64,000 nt of DNA from Alcanivorax sp. 24 (lineage in GTDB: Bacteria > Pseudomonadota > Gammaproteobacteria > Pseudomonadales > Alcanivoracaceae). Position 1 is the first letter of the stretch, and every line of letters starts with the position of its first letter. Location: positions 1 to 64,000 of the forward strand of contig NZ_SNUA01000010.1 in NCBI RefSeq assembly GCF_004360225.1, in the 5' to 3' direction. This document shows, in pieces, positions 43,899 to 53,063 of the stretch. The translations under genes and the position numbers were made by a program. The notes under the pieces are model-generated. The model was not told the DNA's origin and made no database searches. It saw only the letters and a program-made list of their open reading frames with translations.

Positions 43899-45661
43899 GC
43901 CGAAAGACCAATGAGCCCTTGTACCAGTTGCGGTATCCGGTGGCGGGGCTGATCCGTCTCGGTGTACTGCTGGGTGGCGTGGGTGCACTGACATCGCTGC
44001 TGCCGTTTGTCGCCATCGTCGAGCTGGGTCGGGTGCTGTTGTCGCCTGGGCCGCTGGATATCGAACGGGTGGCAATCACGGCGTTGGTGATCGCGCTGGC
44101 ATTGGTGCTGGGCTGGTTGTGCACCGGGCTGGCGCTGTGGGCCACCCATGTGGCCGATCACCGCATGCAGGCGGCGTTGCGCCGTGATCTGGTGCGGGTA
44201 CTGGGGCGCGTGCCTTTGGGCTGGTACTCGGATAAGACATCCGGCGCCATTCGCAAGGCGGTGCAGAACGATCTTGAGGATCTGCATCACTTGGTGGCGC
44301 ACCACGACGTGGAACGGATCGCCGCCTTGGTATTGCCCGCGTCGGGGCTGCTCTATCTATGCTGGCTCGACTGGCGTCTGATGGTGCTGGCGGTGGTGAC
44401 TTTTCCGGTGTACGCGGTGGCCTACGTCTGGATGATGCGGGGGTTCGGCGACAAGATGGTGCAACTTGACGCCAGCTTTTCTCGGGTCAGCGCCGCCATC
44501 GTCGAGTTCGTTCATGGCATTACCGTGGTCAAGGCCTTCGGACAGACCGGGCGGGCTTATCAAGGCTACCGGGAAGCGGTCCATGATTTCAGTGAACGGT
44601 ATGCCGGCTGGGTACGCCCCCTGTTGCGGTTGGAAGCCCTGTCGTCCCTGGCGTTGTCGGCGCCGGTGATCCTGTTGGCCACGCTCGCTGGTGGTGCCTG
44701 GTTCCTGTCCCGGGGCTGGGTCGGGCCGCTGGATGTGATGGCCGCGGCCCTGGTGGGCATGGCCCTGCCGCAAACGTTGTTGACGTTTAATCAGGGCATG
44801 GTGGCGCAGCGCAACGCCCAGGCCGCGGCGAAGCGTATTGCGTCGTTGCTCTCGACGGAGCTACTACCGGAAAGCCGGCACCCACGCCAGCCTGCAGGTA
44901 GCGCGGTGGAGTTCGAACAGGTGTCGTTCCGTTACGGCGATGGCCATGAGGTGCTGTCCGATATTTCGCTGCATTGCCGGCCTGGCACGGTGACCGCCCT
45001 GGTGGGCCGTTCCGGGGCCGGCAAGTCCACTCTGGCCACTCTGGTGCCCCGGTTTCACGACGTCGGTGCTGGAACGGTGCGTATAGGTGGGGTCGATGTG
45101 CGGGAAATCGCCCCCGAGGTGCTGTATCGAAAAGTGGGGTTCGTGCTGCAGAACGCGCAGCTGGTGCGCGGCACGGTTCGCGACAACCTCTGTTTGGGCC
45201 GACCCGACGCCGAGGACTCGGCGATCATCGAAGCCGCCCGTGCCGCCCGGATTCACGATCGTATCGTGGCACTGCCGCGCGGCTATGACAGTGTCATCGG
45301 GGAGGACGCGGTGTTCTCCGGCGGCGAAACGCAACGGCTGTCGATCGCGCGAATGCTGCTCGCGGACACGCCGATTCTGATCCTGGATGAAGCCACCGCT
45401 CATGCCGATCCGGAATCCGAGGCGCGGATCCAGGACGCCTTGTCGGTGCTGGCGAAGGGGCGGACCGTGCTGGTGATCGCCCACCGCCTGGCGTCGGTGA
45501 TGACCGCGGATCACATCGCCGTGCTCGACGGTGGGCGGATTACCGAGCTGGGCGGCCATGAAGCGTTGCTGCGGCGCGATGGTCTGTACGCGCACCTGTG
45601 GCGATTGCAGACCGGGCCGGCGGAGGAAGCCAGTGAATGGGAACGGGAGGCACGGGCATGA
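43895..45661 (+). CDS. ABC transporter, YbtP/PchH-like (first of pair)
   Basis: This 588-residue half-transporter has an N-terminal six-helix exporter-fold membrane domain (about residues 15-310) and a C-terminal ATPase. The ATPase has Walker A GRSGAGKST, signature FSGGETQRLSIARML and Walker B LILDEATAHAD. It starts at a GTG that overlaps the NRPS2 stop (GTGA) and has CGGAGA upstream. YbtP/YbtQ and PchH/PchI pairs have the exporter fold yet are implicated in importing the ferric siderophore across the inner membrane, the likely role here. The first Leu of the canonical LSGGE is Phe. Confidence 0.88.
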   Translation: MSRKTNEPLYQLRYPVAGLIRLGVLLGGVGALTSLLPFVAIVELGRVLLSPGPLDIERVAITALVIALALVLGWLCTGLALWATHVADHRMQAALRRDLVRVLGRVPLGWYSDKTSGAIRKAVQNDLEDLHHLVAHHDVERIAALVLPASGLLYLCWLDWRLMVLAVVTFPVYAVAYVWMMRGFGDKMVQLDASFSRVSAAIVEFVHGITVVKAFGQTGRAYQGYREAVHDFSERYAGWVRPLLRLEALSSLALSAPVILLATLAGGAWFLSRGWVGPLDVMAAALVGMALPQTLLTFNQGMVAQRNAQAAAKRIASLLSTELLPESRHPRQPAGSAVEFEQVSFRYGDGHEVLSDISLHCRPGTVTALVGRSGAGKSTLATLVPRFHDVGAGTVRIGGVDVREIAPEVLYRKVGFVLQNAQLVRGTVRDNLCLGRPDAEDSAIIEAARAARIHDRIVALPRGYDSVIGEDAVFSGGETQRLSIARMLLADTPILILDEATAHADPESEARIQDALSVLAKGRTVLVIAHRLASVMTADHIAVLDGGRITELGGHEALLRRDGLYAHLWRLQTGPAEEASEWEREARA

Positions 45662-47403
45662 TTAGTGACCTTCTGAAAATACTGGGCCCCAAGCACGCCG
45701 GGGATCTGCGTCGCTATTTGCTGTGGCTGGGAGCTTACGGGGTCCTTCAAGGTGTGGCCACCGCCTTTCTCGTGCCGGTGCTGGCGGCCATGATCCACGG
45801 TGATGGGCAACGGGCCGCTTACGGCCTGCTCGCTCTGGCATTGACCGTGCTGCTGGTGGCGGTGGCCCATTATCGTCAGGCCATGAAAGGGTTCTCCTTG
45901 GCGCTGGTGGTGTTGACCACCTTGCATGATCGGCTCGGCGCGAAACTGGTCTCGCTGCCATTGGGGTGGTTTTCCTCTGAACGGGTGGGGCGCCTGTCAC
46001 GCAGCGCCACTGGTGGCACCATGATGGTGACCAACGTGTTCGCGCATCTGCTGACGCCGGTGGTGACCGGGGTGCTGACACCGGCCACCACGGCTCTGAC
46101 GTTGTTGTTTTTTGACTGGCGCCTGGGACTGACCGTGCTGCTGGCGGCGCCATTTATTTATGTTTTGCATCATTGGTCGGCGTCCTGGATCGCACGCACC
46201 GAGCAACGGGTTGATGCCGCGGGCGTTGAAGCCAGTAACCGGGTGGTGGAGTTCGCCCGTCTGCAACCGGTGTTGAGGGCGTTTGGCCGCACCCGCGAAG
46301 GGTACCCGCCGCTGGACCAGGCCATTGACGCGCAGCAGCGGGCGGGCGGCGACCGGCTCAGCGCCACTTTTCCCCGCTTGCTGATGGCGGGCCTGAGCGT
46401 GCATCTGGCCTTTGCCGCCCTGCTGGTGGTGGGGGTGATGCTGGCACTTGCTCATGCCATTGACACCGTGGAACTGGTGGCGCTGCTGGCGTTATCCGCC
46501 CGCCTGGCGGGACCGTTGGCGGAAGCGGCGGCGCGCAGTGGCCAATTGCGCATGGCGGCCAATGATCTGCGGCGCCTGGCCGATATCTTCGATCAGCCGC
46601 CGCTGCCGGAGCCGGCGCGCTCCTTGCCGATCAGCGACCCGGGGACGGTGTGCCTCTCCAACGTGGTGTTTGGCTATCGGCCGGAACAGCCCATCATCGA
46701 CGGCGTCTCGCTGCGGGTGCCGGCGGGCAGCATGACCGCCATCATTGGCCCATCCGGATCCGGCAAGACCACCCTGACCTGGCTGATCATGCGATTCCAT
46801 GATGTTGACAGTGGCGCGGTACAGGTCGGCGGCGCCGATGTCCGTGGTCTGACCAGTGCGGATCTGATGGCGCAGATCGCGCCGGTGATGCAGGACGTCT
46901 ATCTGTTCGACGATACCTTGGAAGCGAATATCCGCATCGGCGCGCCCGGCGCCAGCGATCAGGATGTCCATGAGGCCGCCCGCCTGGCCGGTGTCGATGA
47001 AATTGTGAAAAGGCTGCCGCAAGGCTGGCGCTCGCCGGTGGGCGAGGGCGGTGGCGCCTTGTCCGGCGGTGAACGGCAACGCATCTCCCTGGCTCGGGCG
47101 CTGTTGAAAAAGGCCCCTATCGTGATTCTCGACGAGGCCACCGCCGCCCTGGACGCCGAGAACGAACGTCATGTGCAAAACGCCCTTCGTACCCTGCGCG
47201 CGCGCTCCACCCTGATCGTGGTGGCCCATCAGTTGTCGACGATTCGTTCGGCGGACCAAATCGTCATGCTCGAACACGGGGCCGTGGTCGCCACCGGCAC
47301 GCACCCGCAGTTGAGTACCAACGAACCCAGGTACGCGGAATTCTGGCGCGAACGTCAGCGCGCCCGGGGCTGGCGTCTCACCGACGTGGAGACCTCGGCA
47401 TGA
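45658..47403 (+). CDS. ABC transporter, YbtQ/PchI-like (second of pair)
   Basis: This 581-residue half-transporter is a probable heterodimer partner of the preceding gene product, with which it overlaps by ATGA. The membrane domain covers about residues 15-310. The ATPase has GPSGSGKTT (Walker A), LSGGERQRISLARAL (signature) and IVILDEATAALD (Walker B). The start at 45658 (MISDLLKIL) has GGGAGG upstream. The pair lies between the synthetases and the tailoring genes, as in the yersiniabactin and pyochelin clusters. Confidence 0.88.
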   Translation: MISDLLKILGPKHAGDLRRYLLWLGAYGVLQGVATAFLVPVLAAMIHGDGQRAAYGLLALALTVLLVAVAHYRQAMKGFSLALVVLTTLHDRLGAKLVSLPLGWFSSERVGRLSRSATGGTMMVTNVFAHLLTPVVTGVLTPATTALTLLFFDWRLGLTVLLAAPFIYVLHHWSASWIARTEQRVDAAGVEASNRVVEFARLQPVLRAFGRTREGYPPLDQAIDAQQRAGGDRLSATFPRLLMAGLSVHLAFAALLVVGVMLALAHAIDTVELVALLALSARLAGPLAEAAARSGQLRMAANDLRRLADIFDQPPLPEPARSLPISDPGTVCLSNVVFGYRPEQPIIDGVSLRVPAGSMTAIIGPSGSGKTTLTWLIMRFHDVDSGAVQVGGADVRGLTSADLMAQIAPVMQDVYLFDDTLEANIRIGAPGASDQDVHEAARLAGVDEIVKRLPQGWRSPVGEGGGALSGGERQRISLARALLKKAPIVILDEATAALDAENERHVQNALRTLRARSTLIVVAHQLSTIRSADQIVMLEHGAVVATGTHPQLSTNEPRYAEFWRERQRARGWRLTDVETSA

Positions 47404-48509
47404 TCGCGGTGTTGGGTGGTTATGGCGAAGTCGGTAAAGCGGTGGTGCGTGCGCTGCTGGCGCTGAGGTCGGGGCCTTTGCGGATTGGCGGCCGGGATCC
47501 GGTTTCCGCCGAGGCATTCGTACGCACCCTGGATCAGGGACCGGTGGAAGTCGTGACGGTGGATATCAACGATGCGGGCTCTCTGGAGCGTTTCGTCCAC
47601 GGCTGCACTGTCCTGGTGAACTGCGCCGGCCCTTCCCACCGGATCGGTGAGGGGCCGGCTTTAACCGCCTTGCGCGCCGGCGCGGATTACCTGGACGTGG
47701 CCGGTGATGAGCGTTTGCACGCCCGGCTGGATGATCGGGCCTGGCGGGAACAGGGCCGTCGGGCACTGCTCTCGGCGGGTTTGCAGCCAGGGCTGACCGC
47801 CTTATTACCATTGTGGCTGGCGCACACCGGATTTGATCGGGTGACATCGCTGACCAGCTATTTCGGGCTACGGGACCTTTTCACCGCGGTGGCCGCCGAG
47901 GACTACCGGCAGAGCGTCGAGGATGGTATCGGTCAGCCACGGGCGGCCTGGCGGAACGGTGGTGTGCGGACCGGGGTGCTGATCCGTAAGAAGGGCGTGG
48001 GCTTGCCGTTCTTCCCCGGCCCGGTAACGGTCATGCCGTATTTGAATCAGGAGGCCGAACGGGTGGCCGCTGCTCTCGAGCTGGAACACGGGGACTGGTA
48101 CACGGCGCTGGCCGACGGTCCAATGCGCTCGGTGTTCGACCGGCTTCATACCTGTTCACGCGAAGACGCCTGTATGCAGCTGCAGCGTATGAGCCGGCTG
48201 GACCTGGCCGGCAGGGCGCCGTTCGTGACGCTTTTGCTGCGGATGACCGGGCACCGGGAGGGCAAGGAGAGAACTTGTTCGTTGGCGTTGCGGGGGCATC
48301 GCAACGCCGACCTGACCGGTGCCCTGGCGGCGGTGGCGGTTGACGCGCTGGCACGAGTCGATGTTCCCGCCGGCCGTCATTTCGCAGCCATGGTATTGGA
48401 CCCCGGGGCCGCGGTGGAAACGCTGCTGGCCACCGGGATGACCGCCGGACTGTCCGTTATCGAAGGCCCGTTGGAAGCGCTCAACGAAGCCGAGGAGGGG
48501 GTGCTGTGA
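47400..48509 (+). CDS. Saccharopine dehydrogenase-like NAD(P)-binding protein
   Basis: This 369-residue protein has an N-terminal Rossmann domain (IAVLGGYGEVGKAVVRAL) followed by VTVDINDAGSLERFVHGCTVLVNCAGPSH and GADYLDVAGDE, a pattern of the Sacchrp_dh_NADP group. The C-terminal part is specific to a poorly characterised branch. It is coupled to the upstream transporter gene (ATGA) and the downstream methyltransferase gene (GTGA), so it belongs to the pathway. A redox step on the peptide or on a precursor is plausible. Its substrate is unknown and it is not the usual thiazoline reductase, which is encoded separately at 53057. Confidence 0.75.
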   Translation: MIAVLGGYGEVGKAVVRALLALRSGPLRIGGRDPVSAEAFVRTLDQGPVEVVTVDINDAGSLERFVHGCTVLVNCAGPSHRIGEGPALTALRAGADYLDVAGDERLHARLDDRAWREQGRRALLSAGLQPGLTALLPLWLAHTGFDRVTSLTSYFGLRDLFTAVAAEDYRQSVEDGIGQPRAAWRNGGVRTGVLIRKKGVGLPFFPGPVTVMPYLNQEAERVAAALELEHGDWYTALADGPMRSVFDRLHTCSREDACMQLQRMSRLDLAGRAPFVTLLLRMTGHREGKERTCSLALRGHRNADLTGALAAVAVDALARVDVPAGRHFAAMVLDPGAAVETLLATGMTAGLSVIEGPLEALNEAEEGVL

Positions 48510-49681
48510 TCATCGAGCCCGCCGAGGCCCATTTGGCTGGTGTTGCCGGTGTACGCCGCCATGGGCGTCCGGTTGTCGAGCCCGAGCGGATTCCGCGGGT
48601 GATGGAACATCTGGAGGCGGTCGGGCGCCTGGCCATCCGCGACGGTTTGCATCGGTGTGGCTGGCATCACGGTGAGCGTCTGCCGCGTCGGGATCTGACG
48701 GCCAGACTCGGCGTGGCGCACCGGCATGCCGGACTGCTGCGGTCCTGGCTTTCGGCTTTGATGTCGGCCGGAATGCTGGAGGAGACAGGCGGCTCTCTCG
48801 GTTGGCGAGGCAAGGCGCCATCACCGGACTTCAACGTTAGCGCCCCAAGTGAACTGGAATGGGCCTACGCCGACCTGGGCTTCCCGCCGATCATGGCGAG
48901 GGTGCATGGGCGTGCCCTCGAGTCTCTGCCGGATCTGATTCGAGACATGCTCAGTATTGAGCAGGTGCTGTTTGCCGACGGTCGGGTTCTGCAAGCGCTG
49001 GCGGCCTATCAGGACAACTTGTTCACCACCTACCTCAACAGCGCCTGCGCCCATCTGGCGAGGCGCCTGGCCGAGTCACGTTCAACCCGTTCGCTGAAGA
49101 TCGTGGAACTGGGTGGTGGCGCCGGTCTGACCTCTGCCTCCGTGCTGCGGGAATTGCACGGCATCGAGGTGGACTATCTGTTTTCGGATCTGTCGCGGTT
49201 GTTTACCGTCGCCGCCCGGGACCGGTTTTCCGCGAGGCCGGGAATGCGGTATGGCCTGCTGGACATCAACACGGCCTTCACCACGCAGGATGTCGCCGCC
49301 GACAGCGTCGATCTGGTGGTGGCCGGCAATGTGCTGCACAACGCCCGTGATCTGCGCGCTACCCTCGCGCATATCCGTCAGGTCCTGGCGCCGGGAGGGT
49401 GGCTGTTATTCACCGAATCCTGCCGTGACAACCATGCCGTGCTGACTTGTATGCAGTTCCTGCTGTCGCCGGCGTCCGGTGCCGCGGCGCCGGGCTGGTC
49501 GGATCGGCGCGGGGTGTCCGGCAGCCCGTTTCTGAACCTCACTGGCTGGCGGGACACCTTGCGGCAGGCGGGATTCGCACCGCTGCTGATTTTGCCGGAA
49601 ACGGCATCGCCCTTGGCCGCCGCCGGCCAGTACCTGTTTCTGGCCCGGGTGGATGATGACATGGACATGGGGGCCGTATGA
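48506..49681 (+). CDS. Stand-alone SAM-dependent methyltransferase of the NRPS type
   Basis: This 391-residue protein has a helical N-terminal region (about residues 25-180) and then a class I methyltransferase fold with motif I IVELGGGAGLTSASVL, DYLFSDLSRLF, VDLVVAGNVLHNARDL and LAPGGWLLFTES. These motifs, including the order FSDLS then LAPGGW, parallel the methyltransferase inserted in NRPS2. It probably evolved from an NRPS-embedded domain. It starts at a GTG overlapping the upstream stop. The methylated position (N, C or O) cannot be told. Confidence 0.8.
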   Translation: MIIEPAEAHLAGVAGVRRHGRPVVEPERIPRVMEHLEAVGRLAIRDGLHRCGWHHGERLPRRDLTARLGVAHRHAGLLRSWLSALMSAGMLEETGGSLGWRGKAPSPDFNVSAPSELEWAYADLGFPPIMARVHGRALESLPDLIRDMLSIEQVLFADGRVLQALAAYQDNLFTTYLNSACAHLARRLAESRSTRSLKIVELGGGAGLTSASVLRELHGIEVDYLFSDLSRLFTVAARDRFSARPGMRYGLLDINTAFTTQDVAADSVDLVVAGNVLHNARDLRATLAHIRQVLAPGGWLLFTESCRDNHAVLTCMQFLLSPASGAAAPGWSDRRGVSGSPFLNLTGWRDTLRQAGFAPLLILPETASPLAAAGQYLFLARVDDDMDMGAV

Positions 49682-51876
49682 CGACGCCTTTTTATCAGTG
49701 CCTTCTTGATCGGCTGGCAAGGTCACGGGACGACATCGTGCTACATGATGGGAATGGCGGGTGGCACGGGGCGCGATTACTGGAAGCGGTGCGGACGTAT
49801 CAGGCCTTGCTGAACCAGCATGCCCTGGAGCCCGGAGATCGGCTGATCTGGTCCGGCGACGAAGGGGGAGAGGTGCTGGCATTGCGTATCGCCGCCATGG
49901 CCCTCGGCTGCCGCTTTTTCCCCGGCGGTTCATCCTATACGGGGGCGGGCCGTGCGGGTGAAGGTCTGGCGATTGCAATATCCCCGGTTCTTTTTGCCGA
50001 AAAAGCCATGGATGGTGGCAGCGCTGGGAAAACGCTCAGATCAACGGACCACGATGTCACCTTGGTTACACTGCGGCAAAAGTTAGAAGGCGCTCGCCGT
50101 CTGGCGGTGCTGTCTCCTTTGTCCGGGGTTGGCGGTGATCTGTCCCTGGCCGCCTGGGGCGTGCCGGCCATGGTGCGGTACTGCGATGTTGGGCAAGCCG
50201 CCGGAGTCTTTGCCTTCCTGGAATCCGCCGAGGTTGACTCGCTGGTGCTGTCGGAGGCCCGGCTCCGGTCTCTATCGGCGCATCCGGCAGCGCTGCTGGC
50301 GGGTCCCGTGTCCTTGCAATCCTTGTTCATAGAAAGTCATGTCGGCACCGATCAACGGGAGTTGATGGCACTGCTTGCCGAGGGCCCTTTCCAGGCGCGT
50401 AGGACCCACTTTCTGGTGTCTTCCGACCAGCAACTACTGACGTTGGAAGAGGCCCGCTCGCGGCGTCGCCAACAGGGACGGGATCTGGAACTGGCCGCCA
50501 TCGCCCATCCGGGGGTGAGTGAGGCGAGAGCGCTGGAGGATGACGCGGGCATCTGGGTCTTGGCGGTAGTGGCGGCGGAATGTACGCCCGTGCCGGTGCG
50601 GGAGGCACTCTGGCGAGACCGCGTTTTGACCTCGCTGGGTGGGCATTTCGCCGACGCCGATTGGCGTGGCGGCGTGGCGGCGACCGAGCGCCTGGCGGAT
50701 ATCGCCTTGCGCTCCATGTTGAATGCGCTGTCCCACCGAGGCGTCTTCAACACGCCGGAGGCGGGCTATTCGGAAGAGCAGGTGCTGGCCTGCGCCGCTG
50801 AACGCCATCGTCCTCTATTGCGCCGCTGGCTGGCGGTGCTGGAGCACCAGGGACTGCTCCGCCGTGATGGTGGTCAACTGGCGGTGGTGGCGCGGACCGG
50901 GCGCTACGACGACGCGGCCCTGGCGTTGGCCTGGGACGAGATGGCGGTGCTCTGGCGAACCGTGACCGGCGCTTCCGGCACCATCGACTACGCGCGGGAA
51001 AACAGCGCCGTGCTGGCCCAATTGCTGGCCGGGGAACGCAAGGCCGTCGAGGTGCTTTTCCCGGCAGGGCGTACCGAACGGGCGGCAGCCCTGTACCGGG
51101 AAAGCCCGGCGGCCCGTTATCAGCATCGCGCCGTGGCCGCGCTGCTGGCGGAGATCGCCGCGCCCCGTGACGCCAACGACCCGCTGCGCGTTCTGGAAGT
51201 CGGCGCCGGCACCGGGGCAACGTCCGAGGTGGTTCTGCCGGCCCTGGCGGGCAAGCCGCTCCACTATGTTTATACCGATGTTTCGCGCTTTTTTCTGGAT
51301 CAGGCCGCCGAGCGCCTGGACCGGGACCCGCGGGTAACTTTCGCGCTCTACGATATCGACCGCCCGCCACGACAACAGGGATTTTCATCCCATCAATTCG
51401 ATGTGGTCATCGGTGGCGGCGTGTTGAACGCGGCCCGCGACACCGACGCCTCCGTGGGCTGGCTGCGACAGCTGCTGCGGCCGGGAGGCTGGCTGGTGAT
51501 CACCGAACCGACGCGGGAGGAATTCTGGGTGATGGCGTCCCAGGCGTTCATGTTGGCGGACGCCGACGACGAGCGTGCGCGCTCTGGACGGACCTTCCTG
51601 GATCGGGGGCAGTGGCTGCGGGTGCTCGACCGGGCAGGTCTCGACCGGGTACTCGATTTGCCGCCGGAAGACCATCCGTTAGCGGCGTTGGGACACCGGA
51701 TCTTCGCCGCCCGGACCAGGGCCGACCGTGCCGATGTCCGGCCCGACGAGGTGCGACACCACTGCCAACGGGCGCTGGGAACGATCGTATCCCGGGTGGA
51801 GATTGTCGACCGGCTTCCCGAACCGGGCGAAGACGGGAACTTTGAGTGGGCCCGCACCGTTGGGGAGGTGAAATGA
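49678..51876 (+). CDS. Pseudo-adenylation/methyltransferase protein
   Basis: This 732-residue protein looks like an NRPS A-MT-A unit cut free of its module. Residues 1-300 resemble the large lobe of an adenylation domain but have lost the P-loop (A3). The A8 region survives only as RRQQGRDLELAAIAHPGVSE. A full methyltransferase follows (about 330-680, LEVGAGTGATSEVVLPAL, LRPGGWLVITEPTREEF). The tail VSRVEIVDRLPEPGEDGNFE aligns with the A9-A10 segment, but the catalytic Lys of LPxTxxGKxD is gone. The methyltransferase insertion point is the same as in NRPS2. It should methylate without activating an amino acid. Overlaps by ATGA couple it to both neighbours. Confidence 0.78.
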   Translation: MTTPFYQCLLDRLARSRDDIVLHDGNGGWHGARLLEAVRTYQALLNQHALEPGDRLIWSGDEGGEVLALRIAAMALGCRFFPGGSSYTGAGRAGEGLAIAISPVLFAEKAMDGGSAGKTLRSTDHDVTLVTLRQKLEGARRLAVLSPLSGVGGDLSLAAWGVPAMVRYCDVGQAAGVFAFLESAEVDSLVLSEARLRSLSAHPAALLAGPVSLQSLFIESHVGTDQRELMALLAEGPFQARRTHFLVSSDQQLLTLEEARSRRRQQGRDLELAAIAHPGVSEARALEDDAGIWVLAVVAAECTPVPVREALWRDRVLTSLGGHFADADWRGGVAATERLADIALRSMLNALSHRGVFNTPEAGYSEEQVLACAAERHRPLLRRWLAVLEHQGLLRRDGGQLAVVARTGRYDDAALALAWDEMAVLWRTVTGASGTIDYARENSAVLAQLLAGERKAVEVLFPAGRTERAAALYRESPAARYQHRAVAALLAEIAAPRDANDPLRVLEVGAGTGATSEVVLPALAGKPLHYVYTDVSRFFLDQAAERLDRDPRVTFALYDIDRPPRQQGFSSHQFDVVIGGGVLNAARDTDASVGWLRQLLRPGGWLVITEPTREEFWVMASQAFMLADADDERARSGRTFLDRGQWLRVLDRAGLDRVLDLPPEDHPLAALGHRIFAARTRADRADVRPDEVRHHCQRALGTIVSRVEIVDRLPEPGEDGNFEWARTVGEVK

Positions 51877-53063
51877 CAAGCACTGTGGAACCGCCGCTAT
51901 CTTATCCGTTCAATCGCTTCGACGGCCTGGAGCTTTCGGAGCAGTACACCCGGGCGCTGAGCCGGACCGGATTGACCCGCATCACGCTGCCGTTCGATGG
52001 CGACGCCTGGCTGGCGACACGCTATGAGGATGTCCGTCTGGTGCTTTCGGACCGCCGTCTCAGCCGGGCGGAAGCGACGCAGCGGGAACGGGTGCCACGG
52101 GCCTTTCCCCGTGTCGCTGGCGGGATCGTGATCATGGATCCGCCGGAGCTTACCCGTTTGCGTAAACTGGCTCTGCAGGCGTTCACGGTACGCCGCGTGG
52201 AGGGCCTGCGGCCCCATGTGCGGGAAGTCGCCGACGGCCTGATCGACGATATGCTCCGCCGTGGCGCACCGGCGGATCTGGTGGCGGATTACGCCTTGCC
52301 GATCCCGATGTCGGTGATCTGCCAGTTGTTGGGGGTGCCGTTGGCGGATCAGCCCCGTTTCAAGATCTGGAACGATTCCCTGTTGTCCACCAATGCGCTG
52401 TCCGCGGAAGAGACCCAAAAAAACCTGGGTGAACTGTCCCAATACATCATGGGACTGATCAACGAGCGACGGGAGCAGCCCAGGGACGATCTGATTTCCG
52501 CCATGATCCAGGCCCGGGATCAGGACGACCGTCTGTCCCAGGGGGAACTGGTGCTACTGTGCATCGCCATTCTGGTGGCGGGCTACGAAGGGGTTTCCTC
52601 CCATATTCCCAACTTTCTTTACACCCTGCTGTCGCAGCCGGAAACCCTGGACCGGCTGCGTTCGGATCCGGCCCGTATTGCTGACGCGGTGGAGGAACTG
52701 CTGCGTCTCATCCCGCTCGCTTCGGCGGCGATGTTCGTGCATTTCGCCCGTGAGGACGTGCAAGTGGGGGACACCCTGGTGCGCGCCGGGGAGGCGGTAT
52801 TCGCGTCGGTTGGCGCGGCTAATCGGGACCCGCGCCGTTTCCCTCGGCCGGACCGTCTGGACATCGACCGGGATGCGTCAGGGCACTTTGCTTTCGGCCA
52901 CGGCATGCACCATTGCATTGGCGCCGGGCTCGCCCGGGTGGAGCTGCAGGAAGCGCTGGGGGCTTTGCTGCGGAGATTTCCGGAGATCCATATTCGCGGA
53001 GAGATCGAATGGAAGACCAAGACGTTCTTTCGCGGCCCGCTGCGGATGCCGGTGGCATGGTGA
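51873..53063 (+). CDS. Cytochrome P450
   Basis: This 396-residue soluble bacterial P450 has the ExxR motif as EELLR and the heme-binding loop FGHGMHHCIGAGLARVEL, with Cys near residue 347. The I-helix motif is AGYEGVSS near residue 235. The acid is kept, but the conserved Thr that helps split dioxygen is replaced by Gly. P450s acting on carrier-bound amino acids (NovI/NikQ-type CYP163) occur in NRPS pathways, and a CYP163 is part of the coelibactin cluster. Assignment to that family here is only a suggestion. It starts at 51873, overlapping the upstream stop. A redox partner is not encoded nearby. Confidence 0.88.
   Translation: MTSTVEPPLSYPFNRFDGLELSEQYTRALSRTGLTRITLPFDGDAWLATRYEDVRLVLSDRRLSRAEATQRERVPRAFPRVAGGIVIMDPPELTRLRKLALQAFTVRRVEGLRPHVREVADGLIDDMLRRGAPADLVADYALPIPMSVICQLLGVPLADQPRFKIWNDSLLSTNALSAEETQKNLGELSQYIMGLINERREQPRDDLISAMIQARDQDDRLSQGELVLLCIAILVAGYEGVSSHIPNFLYTLLSQPETLDRLRSDPARIADAVEELLRLIPLASAAMFVHFAREDVQVGDTLVRAGEAVFASVGAANRDPRRFPRPDRLDIDRDASGHFAFGHGMHHCIGAGLARVELQEALGALLRRFPEIHIRGEIEWKTKTFFRGPLRMPVAW

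Noticed and set aside
43895-47403. The two ABC transporters as drug or peptide exporters
   Set aside because: They have the exporter fold, but their heterodimeric pairing inside a salicylate-siderophore operon matches YbtP/YbtQ and PchH/PchI, so an inner-membrane siderophore role is preferred.
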